This document shows positions 1-7,888 of a stretch of 33,265 bases of DNA, piece by piece; the first letter of the stretch is position 1, and each line of letters begins with the position of its first letter. A program made the position numbers and the translations under genes. The DNA lies in the NCBI GenBank assembly GCA_021737785.1, contig JAIPDI010000057.1, forward strand, positions 1-33,265, read 5' to 3'. The notes beneath the pieces are model-generated. The model saw nothing but the letters and a program-made list of their open reading frames with translations. It searched no databases and was not told where the DNA came from. Source of the DNA: Deltaproteobacteria bacterium. GTDB taxonomy: Bacteria; Desulfobacterota; DSM-4660; Desulfatiglandales; Desulfatiglandaceae.

Positions 1-18
1 GGGAAACAGTGTCCATAT

Positions 19-242
19 TTGGAAATGCTCTCCCCCAAGAGAATGACAACACTGTGCGGTTTAGAAACTCCTTCCACAACAGCACAAGAGATCGGGAATA
101 TCGTCGGACTTGGAAAGTTCTCTCCGACAGGAGCACAAATGAATGGTAACATCGTCGAGGCTTGGAAGCCTCTCCCACAAGAAGACAAGAGAAGGGTAAA
201 ATTGTCCGGGGCTGAAAGCCTCTCCCACAAGAGAATCGCCGG
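19..242. repeat. Degenerate tandem repeat, about 50-bp unit, five copies
   Basis: Units begin near 19, 61, 110, 162 and 212, so the spacing is 42, 49, 52 and 50 bp. Each unit opens with a TTGGAA-like word, followed by a CTCTCCcacaAGAGA-like core. Units 2 to 4 end in an AT(C)GTCGG/TTGTCCGG-like word. The core can form a short CTCT/AGAG hairpin. The last unit fades after about 30 bp. Open frames across it are by-products of the repetition and have no ribosome-binding site. Function is unknown. Confidence 0.65.
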
Positions 243-347
243 CCGGAGCGTCCTTCCCTGGGTCCTTCATCTCCCCGACCTGTGAACGCGAAGGAATCGA
301 ATCAGCCCAATCAGGGCGGGGCAGACGGCATCCGCGGGAATTGGCGC

Positions 348-377
348 TTGACAAGGGGATGGATAGAAAATTAATAT
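348..377 (+). promoter_or_regulatory. Sigma70-type promoter of the IclR gene
   Basis: TTGACA at 348-353 and TAATAT at 372-377 are separated by 18 bp, close to the bacterial housekeeping consensus. The predicted transcription start is near 384, about 33 nt before the chosen ATG of the IclR regulator. It probably drives the regulator and the acyl-CoA synthetase gene that overlaps it. Confidence 0.7.
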
Positions 378-395
378 CATCTGTAAACTTTGCGT

Positions 396-409
396 TACCA
401 TATATGGTA
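396..409. promoter_or_regulatory. Perfect 14-bp palindrome, candidate IclR operator
   Basis: TACCATATATGGTA is its own reverse complement. It lies just after the predicted transcription start and just before the IclR start codon. IclR-family proteins bind inverted repeats and often regulate their own gene. Autorepression by a roadblock is the simplest reading, but it is inferred from position only. Confidence 0.55.
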
Positions 410-416
410 TTTCAAA

Positions 417-1193
417 ATGGAGCAAAAAGGGTCAGCGCATGCCCCGGCCGTAAACCGGGCCCTCGATATCATCGAGCTGTTGGCAATCTGTGAGAGGGAG
501 GTCTCCCTTTCGGAGATCCTGACCCGGCTGACGATCCCCAGGCAGTCGCTCATCCGGATATTGAACACCCTGTGCGACCGGGGCATCGTGGACAAGGCCG
601 GCAAAAGGGGCGGTTACCGGCTGGGCATGAAGCTCCTCTATCTCGGAAACCGGCTTCAGGACAACATCCGGCTCCGGTCGGTGGCCAGGCCGTTCATGGA
701 GGGGCTGGCAGAGGCGACCCACAAGACCGTGGAACTTACCACCCTGGACCGGGATCAGCTCATCCTCATCGAGCAGATCGAAGGCTCCGAGGGGATCCGC
801 CTCTACACGCGCATCGGGAGCGCCTATCCCTATTTTCATGCGGTGGCCGTGGGAAAGGTCTATCTGGCGCACATGGCCGCGGACAAGCGGCACAAGGTCC
901 TCTCGGCCATCGGCCTCCCCCCGGTCACGGAACAGACCATTACCCGGACGGACCGGCTTGAAGAGGAGCTGAAAGGGATCATGGAAAAAGGGTATGCGTT
1001 GGAGGATCAGGAATTGCGAAAAGGAGTGAGGCGGGTCGTGGCCCCCATCTATGACCACCGGAAGCACCTGGCCGGCTGCATCGGGGTCGCAGCCACCATC
1101 TTCAGCCTCGAAAGAGACGATATCGCGGATCTGGGACAACAGGTCGTGGAAACGGCCCGGCAGATCTCGAACCATATGGGGAATCCGGGATGA
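417..1193 (+). CDS. IclR family transcriptional regulator
   Basis: A 258-residue protein with the standard IclR layout. An N-terminal winged helix-turn-helix (about residues 12-70, including the SEILTRLTIPRQSLIRIL stretch) is followed by a GAF-like effector domain (about 85-250). The frame can be extended to a TTG at 390, but the ATG at 417 gives the usual family N terminus and sits after the palindrome; neither start has a clear Shine-Dalgarno sequence. The stop codon overlaps the ATG of the next gene (ATGA), so the two are co-transcribed. IclR proteins commonly control catabolism of aromatic or other organic acids. Here the likely targets are the downstream acyl-CoA genes. The effector is unknown. 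Confidence 0.9.
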   Translation: MEQKGSAHAPAVNRALDIIELLAICEREVSLSEILTRLTIPRQSLIRILNTLCDRGIVDKAGKRGGYRLGMKLLYLGNRLQDNIRLRSVARPFMEGLAEATHKTVELTTLDRDQLILIEQIEGSEGIRLYTRIGSAYPYFHAVAVGKVYLAHMAADKRHKVLSAIGLPPVTEQTITRTDRLEEELKGIMEKGYALEDQELRKGVRRVVAPIYDHRKHLAGCIGVAATIFSLERDDIADLGQQVVETARQISNHMGNPG

Positions 1194-2566
1194 ACCGATT
1201 TTTCTATCCTTCCAGCATCGCCGTCTTCGGCGTGGCCGACCATTCCAGGAATCTGGCCAAGAATATCGTGGGCCAGTCCCTGGAATTCGGTTACAAGGGG
1301 GCGATCTATCCGGTGGGGCGCGAGTCGGGGACGGTGCACGGAAAGACCATCATCTCCGATCCCTGGGCCTTGCCCGGGGGGATCGATCTGGCGGTGATCC
1401 TGGTCCCTGCCCGGTTTGTGGCGGACACACTCCGTATCTGCGGTGAAAAGGGGATCGTCCGGGCCGTCATTTCCACCGGCGGATTCCGGGAACTGGGGGA
1501 AGCGGGGCGTCAGGCGGAAAGGGAGATGATCGATGCGGCCGGACGCTACAAGATCCGATTCATCGGGCCCAACTGCATCGGCGTCATCTGTCCCGGATCA
1601 GGTCTTTCCACGCCGTTCAATCCGATGCAGCCCGGGCGCTTCAAAAAGGGTCCGGTGGGCATCATCGTTCAGAGCGGGGGCGTCACCACCCAGTCGGCCT
1701 ACTGCTTTTCTGAAGAGTATATCGGATTTTCAAAGGTCATCAGTGTGGGCAACAAACTGGACCTGGATGAGATCGATTTTGTAAGATATCTCCTTCAGGA
1801 TGAAGAGACCGAACAGATCCACATGTACGTCGAGAGCATTCAGGATGGGAGGGAACTACTACGGCTGGCCAGGGAATCGTCGAAACCGTTTGTTGTCTTC
1901 AAGTCCAACGTGAGCAGGACCGCATCGGACATCGCCTATTCCCACACCGCGGCCCTTTCCAACAACGACGCCGTCGTGGACGGGGCCTTGAAACAGGGCG
2001 GGATCGTGCGGGTGGAGGACCTTCACCAGATGACCCTGGCCGCCAAGGTCCTCCGGCTTCCTCCGCTCAAAGGGGAACGGCTGGCGGTCATCTCCATGTC
2101 CGGCGGCTTTGCCGTCATCCTGGGGGATGCGTGCGAGCGATACGGCTTCACCTGTCCGCCGCTTCCGCCCGAACTCATGAAAAAGATCGAGGGATTCCGA
2201 AGGGCCGGGGTCATCCGCATGTCCAACCCGATGGATTTCGGCGACGTCCACGACATCCGGGCACTGGCATTCACCCTGGAGCACTGCCTGGCCCTGGAGG
2301 ATATTGACGGGCTCGTCCTCTCGTTCATGTACGAGCCTGAGATGGTGAAGATGTTCGGCGACGGGATCGGCACCCCCGAACAGATGTTGAATTTCGCCGC
2401 AAGACTCTCCCGGGAGCACAACAAACCGATCGCCCTCAGCTTTTTCGCTGAAAGGCGGCATATCGAGGACTTCAAGCGGCTGAACACATTCCCGGTTTTC
2501 AATGATCCGGTGGAGAGTGTCCGGGCCCTCCGCCTGCTGAGGGATTACTGGCGGGGAAGGGACTGA
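1190..2566 (+). CDS. ADP-forming acyl-CoA synthetase, alpha-type subunit (first copy)
   Basis: A 458-residue protein of the NDP-forming acyl-CoA synthetase family (acetate-CoA ligase, ADP-forming). These enzymes interconvert acyl-CoA + ADP + Pi with the free acid + CoA + ATP. It contains a CoA-binding Rossmann domain (about 1-130), a succinyl-CoA-ligase-like domain with IGPNCIGV at 125-132, and a ligase domain with SHTAALSNND, in which His252 is the expected phosphohistidine. The ATP-grasp beta domain is absent; a beta-type protein is encoded at 5931-6608. The start overlaps the IclR stop by 4 nt. A second alpha-type paralogue follows at 3712, so this locus has two alphas for one beta. The acyl substrate cannot be read from the sequence. 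Confidence 0.88.
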   Translation: MNRFFYPSSIAVFGVADHSRNLAKNIVGQSLEFGYKGAIYPVGRESGTVHGKTIISDPWALPGGIDLAVILVPARFVADTLRICGEKGIVRAVISTGGFRELGEAGRQAEREMIDAAGRYKIRFIGPNCIGVICPGSGLSTPFNPMQPGRFKKGPVGIIVQSGGVTTQSAYCFSEEYIGFSKVISVGNKLDLDEIDFVRYLLQDEETEQIHMYVESIQDGRELLRLARESSKPFVVFKSNVSRTASDIAYSHTAALSNNDAVVDGALKQGGIVRVEDLHQMTLAAKVLRLPPLKGERLAVISMSGGFAVILGDACERYGFTCPPLPPELMKKIEGFRRAGVIRMSNPMDFGDVHDIRALAFTLEHCLALEDIDGLVLSFMYEPEMVKMFGDGIGTPEQMLNFAARLSREHNKPIALSFFAERRHIEDFKRLNTFPVFNDPVESVRALRLLRDYWRGRD

Positions 2567-2664
2567 CAACCATTACTCGGGAGTCACGCCGTGGTCCCGT
2601 CTTTTCAATCGACGGGGAAGATCGTCGGCGTCCCTTGTCGGGTTCAACGGCAATCCGTCACCCT

Positions 2665-3591
2665 ATGAACACGATTATTCCCATAAGAAAAGACCTCTTC
2701 TTTATTCAGCGGGGATGGCTGAACGGCAACCATTTTGTGTTTGACGGCCACACCAAGGCCTTGATCGACACGGGGTATAAGGGCGATCTGGAAACCACCC
2801 TCCGGCTCATCGAACAGACCGGATTTAATATTGCGGACACCCGGATGATCATCGGCACCCACGGTCATTGCGACCATATCGGCGGCAATCGGACGATCCA
2901 GCAGGAGACCGGCTGCCGGATCATGATGCACCCTGTTGAGAAGTTTTTCATGGACCACCGGAACGACTGGTTCACATGGTGGCGGTATTATGACCAGGAG
3001 GCCGATTTCTACCACGTCACGGACACGCTCGAACACGGGGCCTGTTTCAGACTGGACGACCTTCAACTCCAGGTAATTCATACCCCGGGGCATGCCTCCG
3101 GCGGCATCGCCCTGTATGCCCCGGAAGAGGAATTCCTGATCTCCGGGGACGCCCTCTGGGACGGCGACATCGGCGCGCTGACACCTCGGATCGAGGGCAA
3201 CAACTGCCTCTTCCTGGCCCTTCAAAGCCTGGACAGGCTCTCCCCGCTCAAGGTCCGGAAGGTATTCCCGGGGCACGGGCCGGCGTTCACCGATTTCAGC
3301 GCGGCCCTGGCGCGAACCCGTGCCAGGCTGGAGAGATTCATCAAAGATCCCGCTCTCATGGGCCTCGATCAGATCAAAAAAATCCTCGTCTATATTCTGA
3401 TGATGAAGAAGGGATTTCGCCGGGACGGCTTTTTTGACTACCTCGTGCAGATGTCCTGGTTTCGGGAAACCGTGGACATCTTCTTTGATGGGGATTATAG
3501 AAGGACATACGACAGGATAATTACGGATTTTCTGGACAAGGGGATTGTGGTCATCGACCGGGAGACGTATCAAACCACGGTTCACCCGTAA
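2665..3591 (+). CDS. Metallo-beta-lactamase fold hydrolase
   Basis: A 308-residue protein with the metallo-beta-lactamase signature THGHCDH (residues 65-71), then TPGHASGG, ISGDALWDGD and FPGHGPAF, which supply the remaining metal ligands. About 100 helical residues follow, as in LACTB2 or glyoxalase II-like hydrolases. The frame is open back to a TTG at 2635. The ATG at 2665 begins the conserved fold, but neither start has a good ribosome-binding site. Its position between two acyl-CoA synthetase genes suggests a thioester or related ester substrate. That is inference; the family covers many activities. Confidence 0.85.
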   Translation: MNTIIPIRKDLFFIQRGWLNGNHFVFDGHTKALIDTGYKGDLETTLRLIEQTGFNIADTRMIIGTHGHCDHIGGNRTIQQETGCRIMMHPVEKFFMDHRNDWFTWWRYYDQEADFYHVTDTLEHGACFRLDDLQLQVIHTPGHASGGIALYAPEEEFLISGDALWDGDIGALTPRIEGNNCLFLALQSLDRLSPLKVRKVFPGHGPAFTDFSAALARTRARLERFIKDPALMGLDQIKKILVYILMMKKGFRRDGFFDYLVQMSWFRETVDIFFDGDYRRTYDRIITDFLDKGIVVIDRETYQTTVHP

Positions 3592-3711
3592 TCGGTTTCA
3601 TTCGCCGGGGCGTCTTTCCGCCGGTCTGATACACCGGCATCGCGCAGGCCGCCGCTCACCCCTCGGCCGCGGGTCATGGGTACAGAGATAGTATGATGAT
3701 ACTGCCAGGAC

Positions 3712-5115
3712 ATGGATGAGCATCAGAAACGGATAGCCCGACTGGACGGCATCTTCAAACCGGAATCCATCGCCATCGTGGGGCTGCCCCGGGGCATGAA
3801 GACGGGGAAGTTGTTTCTTATGGCCCTCAAGGATCAGGGCTACCCCGGCCCCATCTACCCGGTTCATCCCGAGGCCCGTGAAATCGACGGGCTCACGGCC
3901 TACCCCGCCCTTTCCGCCATCCCCGGTCCCGTGGATCTGGCCATTATCCTGGTCCCCCATTCCAGCGCCCTCCCGGTGGTCAGGGAGTGCGCTGCCAAGG
4001 GGGTCAAAGGGGCCGTGCTCTTTACGGCCGGGTACAAGGAGACCGGCACCGATGAAGGAAAGGCCCTGGAAGCGGAGCTGACCGCCATTGCCCGGGATTC
4101 GGGGATGCGGCTGTTCGGGCCGAACTGCATGGGGATCTATTGCCCCGAATCCCATCTCTCGTTTTTCCCTGAACTCTCCCGGCGCCCCGGGCCCGTGGGA
4201 TTCATCTCCCACAGCGGTTCCCTGGGAAATATCATCTGCCGCGTCGGCCCCCGGAAGGGGATATGCTTCAGCAAGGTGGTCAGCCTGGGAAATGAATGCG
4301 ACCTGACCGGAGCGGATCTCCTGGAGTATCTGGCGGACGATCCGGCGACCCGGGTCATCGGCGCCTATCTGGAGGGGATCAAGGACGGATCCCTGTTTTT
4401 AAAGGCCCTGAAAGGGGCTTCGAAGAAGAAGCCTGTCATCCTCTGGAAGGTGGGACTGACCCCGGAGGGAGAGAAGGCCGCCGCCTCCCACACCGGGGCC
4501 ATGGGGGGCGCCCGAAAAATATGGGAGGCCATTGTCCGGCAGGGAGGCGCCATCCCTGTCAAAGGGCTCGATGTCCTCCTGGATACGCTCATGGGGTTTT
4601 CACTCCTCCCCTCCTGTTCAGGGGACCGGATCGCCGTTATCTCAGGGCCGGGCGGACTGGCCGTGGCCGCTGCCGAGGCCTGTGGAAACACCGGGCTCAG
4701 GATCGCGGAGCTGTCTCCCGGCACCCGTTCCGCCCTGGCCGAATTCGTTCCGCCCACAGGCACGAGTCTGGCCAATCCCGTGGATGTGGGACTCACGGCC
4801 TCCCTGGAGATCGACATCTATACCCGGACCCTCAAGATTCTGGCGGCAGACCCGGGGGTGGATGCGATCGTGACGGTGGGGCGGGGAATGACCCCGGAGT
4901 TGAACGACCAATACGTTACCTCCGTGATCGAGACCCGGAGACGATCGGGGAAGCCTCTGCTTGCCGTGGATATCCCGGGATTCGATCTGGATTTCTCCCG
5001 GCCCCTGTGTCGGGCCGGGGTCCCGTTTTTCGACACGGTCGAGCGGGCCCTGAGTGTTTATGCGCAGGTCCGCCAACATCAGCGGGGGAGGAATCATCGC
5101 AACCACAGGGGGTGA
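3712..5115 (+). CDS. ADP-forming acyl-CoA synthetase, alpha-type subunit (second copy)
   Basis: A 467-residue paralogue of the protein at 1190-2566. A CoA-binding domain at about 15-140 ends in FGPNCMGIYCPE. A ligase domain follows with ASHTGAMGG, where His260 is the expected phosphohistidine, and then a second flavodoxin-like subdomain with ISGPGGLAV. It lacks its own ATP-grasp domain. A CAGGA upstream of the ATG can serve as ribosome-binding site. The stop codon is immediately followed by the start of the GNAT gene. The two alphas are clearly diverged along their length, so they probably differ in acyl specificity, or one is regulatory; both readings are inferred. Confidence 0.88.
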   Translation: MDEHQKRIARLDGIFKPESIAIVGLPRGMKTGKLFLMALKDQGYPGPIYPVHPEAREIDGLTAYPALSAIPGPVDLAIILVPHSSALPVVRECAAKGVKGAVLFTAGYKETGTDEGKALEAELTAIARDSGMRLFGPNCMGIYCPESHLSFFPELSRRPGPVGFISHSGSLGNIICRVGPRKGICFSKVVSLGNECDLTGADLLEYLADDPATRVIGAYLEGIKDGSLFLKALKGASKKKPVILWKVGLTPEGEKAAASHTGAMGGARKIWEAIVRQGGAIPVKGLDVLLDTLMGFSLLPSCSGDRIAVISGPGGLAVAAAEACGNTGLRIAELSPGTRSALAEFVPPTGTSLANPVDVGLTASLEIDIYTRTLKILAADPGVDAIVTVGRGMTPELNDQYVTSVIETRRRSGKPLLAVDIPGFDLDFSRPLCRAGVPFFDTVERALSVYAQVRQHQRGRNHRNHRG

Positions 5116-5625
5116 ATGGGGATCATGATGAAGACTTCAATAGACATTACCGGATATTTCCCGGGGGTGATCGGTCAGATAACGACCCTTCATGCGGTCT
5201 ATTACAAGAAACACTGGGGTCTAGATCACTCCTTCGAGGCCCAGGTGTCTCGTGAACTCTCCGATTTCATTTCCCATTTTGATGAGAAAAGGGACGGGTT
5301 GTGGAATGCCGTGTCAGGGGAAACGCTTGCCGGATGCATCGCCATTGCCGGGGACCGGGACCGGACCGGGGATGCCAGGCTGCGGTGGTATATCGTGGAT
5401 CCCCGTCGCCAGGGAGAGGGCATCGGGAGGACCCTGATTACAAAAGCCGTTGATTTCAGCAAGACAGCAGGGTACAAACGGATTTATCTCTGGACCTTTA
5501 AGGGGCTGAATCAGGCCCAGTCCATTTACGAACGCAACGGGTTCAGGAAGGCCGAGGTCCGGGATGTGGAACAGTGGGGGGGCGTTATAAAGGAACAGAT
5601 GTTTGAATTGGATTTGGGAATTTAG
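5116..5625 (+). CDS. GNAT family N-acetyltransferase
   Basis: A protein of up to 169 residues. The acetyl-CoA binding motif RRQGEGIG is at about 97-104, followed by the YERNGF motif typical of GNAT C termini. The N-terminal segment (LHAVYYKKHWGLDHSFE, then FISHFDEKRDGLW) resembles the GNAT half of MarR-GNAT fusions, but no MarR domain is present. In-frame ATGs at 5116, 5125 and 5128 all follow the G-rich end of the previous gene, so the exact start is open. Coupled to an acyl-CoA synthetase, it may acylate one of these enzymes, as GNAT enzymes do to some acyl-CoA synthetases. That link is inference from position. Confidence 0.85.
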   Translation: MGIMMKTSIDITGYFPGVIGQITTLHAVYYKKHWGLDHSFEAQVSRELSDFISHFDEKRDGLWNAVSGETLAGCIAIAGDRDRTGDARLRWYIVDPRRQGEGIGRTLITKAVDFSKTAGYKRIYLWTFKGLNQAQSIYERNGFRKAEVRDVEQWGGVIKEQMFELDLGI

Positions 5626-5698
5626 CACCTTATTTCCGATAACCCTGCAACAAAAAACAAGAAAATCTGTTTGTATCTCAGTACGCCTTATTTTATAG

Positions 5699-5785
5699 AC
5701 TCACACGGAGGCACAAAGAACACAGAGAAAAGGGCATGTTCCCGTTTCTTCACAAAAAAAATCCTTTGTGTGTCTCTGTGTGAGT
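5699..5785. repeat. Imperfect inverted repeat, arms about 20 bp
   Basis: The left arm ACTCACACGGAGGCACAAAG (5699-5718) pairs with the reverse complement of 5764-5785, which reads ACTCACACAGAGACAC then ACAAAG. The loop is about 45 bp and contains a run of A. It could be a palindromic repeat unit, or a terminator for the GNAT gene about 75 bp upstream. Confidence 0.5.
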
Positions 5786-5815
5786 CCTGGGCGGGATTGG
5801 TTGCGGGTATCCGCT

Positions 5816-5867
5816 TTAGGGATTTAGGGATTGGGAAATTGGGGAATTGGAGAATTCAGCAATTGGT
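5816..5867 (+). repeat. Short-period (8-10 bp) GGAATTGG-type repeat
   Basis: Words of the form GGGATTTAG, GGGAAATTG, GGGGAATTG and GAGAATTC follow one another. The same family occurs in reverse orientation at 25444-25497 after another gene. Confidence 0.5.
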
Positions 5868-5930
5868 ATCTGCGAAATCTACGAAATCTGTGGATGGGCA
5901 GCCGGTGACGTGATCATAAAGGAGAAGCGA

Positions 5931-6608
5931 ATGGAGATTATAGCAAAGGCGTTGGAACAAGGGCGAACCACACTCTCAGAATACGAATCCAAGCAGGTCC
6001 TCTCTGCCTACGGCATTCCGGTAACCCGGGAGGTGCTGGCAAGCGACCTCCAGGGACTCAAGAGTGCGGTCCTCGACATCGGTTTTCCGCTGGTGTTGAA
6101 GGGGTGCTCATCCGAGATCGCCCACAAGACGGAAAAAGGGCTCATAAAGGTGGATATCAGAAATGAGGCGGAGGCGGAGGCGGCCTTTGAGGAGATCACG
6201 GGCCACATGGGCGCCGGTGCTTCGGTCCTGGTCCAGGAGATGATCAAGGGCCAGAGGGAGCTGGTCATCGGTCTCACCCGCGATCCCCAGTTCGGTCCAT
6301 GCGTCATGTTCGGGCTGGGCGGCATATTTACCGAGATCCTGAAGGATATCTCTTTCCGTGTGGCCCCCCTGGAAAAGCGGGATGCACTGGAAATGATGCA
6401 CGATATCAAGGGGCACAAGATCCTGGAGGCGGTGCGCGGCATGGAGGCGGCCGACCTGGATATGTTCTCGAATATTCTGATCCAGGTGGGTCAGATCGGA
6501 CTCGAAAACAATGCGGTCAAGGAGATCGACATCAATCCGGTCATCATCTCGGGGAGCAAACCCGTGGCCGTGGACGCCCTGGTGATCCTGGAGCAGGACA
6601 AACCGTAG
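5931..6608 (+). CDS. ADP-forming acyl-CoA synthetase, beta-type (ATP-grasp) subunit
   Basis: A 225-residue ATP-grasp protein matching the separate beta subunit of ADP-forming acyl-CoA synthetases. It has LSEYESKQVLSAYGIPV at 15-31, KGCSSEIAHKTEKG at 57-70, QEMIKGQRELVIG at 102-114, the glycine-rich GLGGIFTEILKD at 128-139, and EIDINPVI near the C terminus. It should supply the nucleotide site while an alpha subunit carries CoA and the phosphohistidine. The start is set by AAGGAGA about 7 nt before the ATG. It probably partners one or both alpha proteins upstream. The 305-bp gap before it suggests possible independent transcription, but I see no clear promoter there. Confidence 0.88.
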   Translation: MEIIAKALEQGRTTLSEYESKQVLSAYGIPVTREVLASDLQGLKSAVLDIGFPLVLKGCSSEIAHKTEKGLIKVDIRNEAEAEAAFEEITGHMGAGASVLVQEMIKGQRELVIGLTRDPQFGPCVMFGLGGIFTEILKDISFRVAPLEKRDALEMMHDIKGHKILEAVRGMEAADLDMFSNILIQVGQIGLENNAVKEIDINPVIISGSKPVAVDALVILEQDKP

Positions 6609-6689
6609 ACTGCGGCCGATGCATATGGACGGGGGACCGTCAGGGGGACGGGATCCGGCAATGGCAGCAGTGATTGGAAGGGAATCTGA

Positions 6690-7544
6690 ATGGACATCAA
6701 AAAGGTATGCGTCCTCGGGATGGGAACCATGGGGAGCCAGATCGGGATTGTCTGCGCCGGGGCAGGTGTTGACACCGCCATGGTGGACACCTCTCCGGAT
6801 CTGGCAGAGAAAGGTTCCCGGCGTATTCAGGCCTTCCTGAACGGGCAGGAAAAAAAGGGTAAAATGGAGAGGGAAACCCGGGAAAAAATCCTGTCCCGGA
6901 TCACCACCGGCACAGACATGGCGGAGGCTGCAAGAGATGCAGACCTGGTCATCGAGGCGGTCTATGAAGACATTGAGGTCAAGAAAAGGATCTTCCGAAA
7001 CCTGGACGAGGCAACCCCTGATTCAGCCATTCTGGCCAGCAACACCTCCACCCTCTGGATTGCTGAAATCGCAGCGGCCACCCATCGCCGGGATCGATGC
7101 ATCGGGACCCATTTTCTGATTCCCGCCGCCCTGACCCCGCTGGTGGAGGTCGTTCGGGGGCCCGACACCTCAGACCGGACCCATGACACGGTCATCGATT
7201 TTCTCCACGCGTGCGGCAAAGAGACCGTTACGGTTTCAGACTCCCCCGGCTTTGTCATCAACCGCCTCTATCTTCCGATGGTCAACGAGGCCTTTTTCGT
7301 TCTTGAAACCGGCCTTGCCACCGCAGAGGAGATCGACCGGAGCTGCACCCGGGGGCTGGGCTATCCCATGGGCCCCCTAGCCGCGGCAGACGCCTTCGGC
7401 CTGGATATCATGCTGGCCTGCATGGAGACCCTTCACCGGGAACTGGGAGACAAATACCGGCCCTGCCCGCTGCTGGTCAGGCTGGTCAGGGCGGGTCATC
7501 TGGGGAGGAAAACCGGAAAAGGCGTGTACCCCTATCCCCCCTGA
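6690..7544 (+). CDS. 3-hydroxyacyl-CoA dehydrogenase, NAD-dependent
   Basis: A 284-residue protein with an NAD-binding Rossmann domain (GMGTMG at 10-15) and a C-terminal helical domain containing [17 protein letters not shown]. It would oxidise a (3S)-3-hydroxyacyl-CoA to the 3-ketoacyl-CoA. Aligned with the family, the catalytic pair His141 and Glu153, Ser120 in NTS, and Asn191 in GFVINR are all present. The usual HFxNP motif reads HFLIP here, so the motif asparagine is replaced by isoleucine. Length fits the stand-alone short form. It follows the acyl-CoA synthetase beta gene by 81 bp, with a purine-rich GGAAGGGA before the ATG. The pathway is probably a beta-oxidation-like sequence; the substrate is unknown. 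Confidence 0.88.
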   Translation: MDIKKVCVLGMGTMGSQIGIVCAGAGVDTAMVDTSPDLAEKGSRRIQAFLNGQEKKGKMERETREKILSRITTGTDMAEAARDADLVIEAVYEDIEVKKRIFRNLDEATPDSAILASNTSTLWIAEIAAATHRRDRCIGTHFLIPAALTPLVEVVRGPDTSDRTHDTVIDFLHACGKETVTVSDSPGFVINRLYLPMVNEAFFVLETGLATAEEIDRSCTRGLGYPMGPLAAADAFGLDIMLACMETLHRELGDKYRPCPLLVRLVRAGHLGRKTGKGVYPYPP

Positions 7545-7561
7545 CCGGACCAGAGGCGGGC

Positions 7562-7590
7562 TTGCATTTTTCCCGTTTTTCAAGTAATAA
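7562..7590 (+). promoter_or_regulatory. Promoter of the xseB-ispA-dxs-tlyA operon
   Basis: TTGCAT at 7562-7567 and TAATAA at 7585-7590 are separated by 17 bp. It starts 18 bp after the dehydrogenase stop codon and about 65 bp before the xseB ATG, and so marks the boundary between the acyl-CoA cluster and the isoprenoid operon. Confidence 0.6.
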
Positions 7591-7654
7591 GAGATCAGAT
7601 GGGATGGTTAATTTTGAACACGTTTGCATACTTCCGGTTTCAGACGAGGGATCA

Positions 7655-7888
7655 ATGGCCGAAAAAAAATTTGAACAGGCAATGCAGCGGTTGGAGGAGA
7701 TTGTTCAGGGGCTCGAGGGGGGGGATCTCTCCCTGAGCGATTCCCTGAAGGCCTTTGAAGAGGGGATGGACCTGGCCGGGTTCTGCTCCAGGGAACTTGA
7801 GGCGGCGGAAAAAAAGGTGACACTCCTGGTAAAGGAAAGCGGCGGGAAATTGAGTGAAGCGCCCTTTGATCTGAACGGAGAGTTATAA
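7655..7888 (+). CDS. xseB: Exodeoxyribonuclease VII small subunit
   Basis: A 77-residue protein with the XseB pattern: FEQAMQRLEEIVQGLEGGDLSL, then SLKAFEEGMDL and CSRELEAAEKKV, two helices that pair as a coiled coil on XseA. Exonuclease VII degrades single-stranded DNA from both ends. The frame is open back to 7562, but family length and the GAGG before the ATG favour 7655. The TAA stop shares its last base with the ispA ATG. No xseA is present in the window, so the large subunit must lie elsewhere. An xseB-ispA-dxs order is common in proteobacteria. Confidence 0.9.
   Translation: MAEKKFEQAMQRLEEIVQGLEGGDLSLSDSLKAFEEGMDLAGFCSRELEAAEKKVTLLVKESGGKLSEAPFDLNGEL

Larger units (their letters stand above)
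5626..5930. other. 305-bp intergenic stretch with two repeat types
   Basis: No credible gene. It contains an imperfect inverted repeat at 5699-5785 and a 9-bp-period repeat at 5816-5867, listed separately. The ATG at 5847 opens a frame that reads into the beta subunit gene. That extension is translated repeat, and the ATG at 5931 has a far better ribosome-binding site. Confidence 0.6.

Noticed and set aside
19-242. CRISPR array
   Set aside because: There is no constant repeat alternating with unique spacers, and no cas genes are present.
19-354. Open frames of 88 and 97 codons on both strands at the left edge
   Set aside because: They run through the degenerate tandem repeat, lack ribosome-binding sites and show no protein family.
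432-1175. Long antisense frame opposite the IclR gene, and similar long shadows opposite dxs, aspS, hisS, arsA and secA
   Set aside because: High GC codon bias keeps opposite frames open; none has a recognisable domain, and the sense genes are certain.
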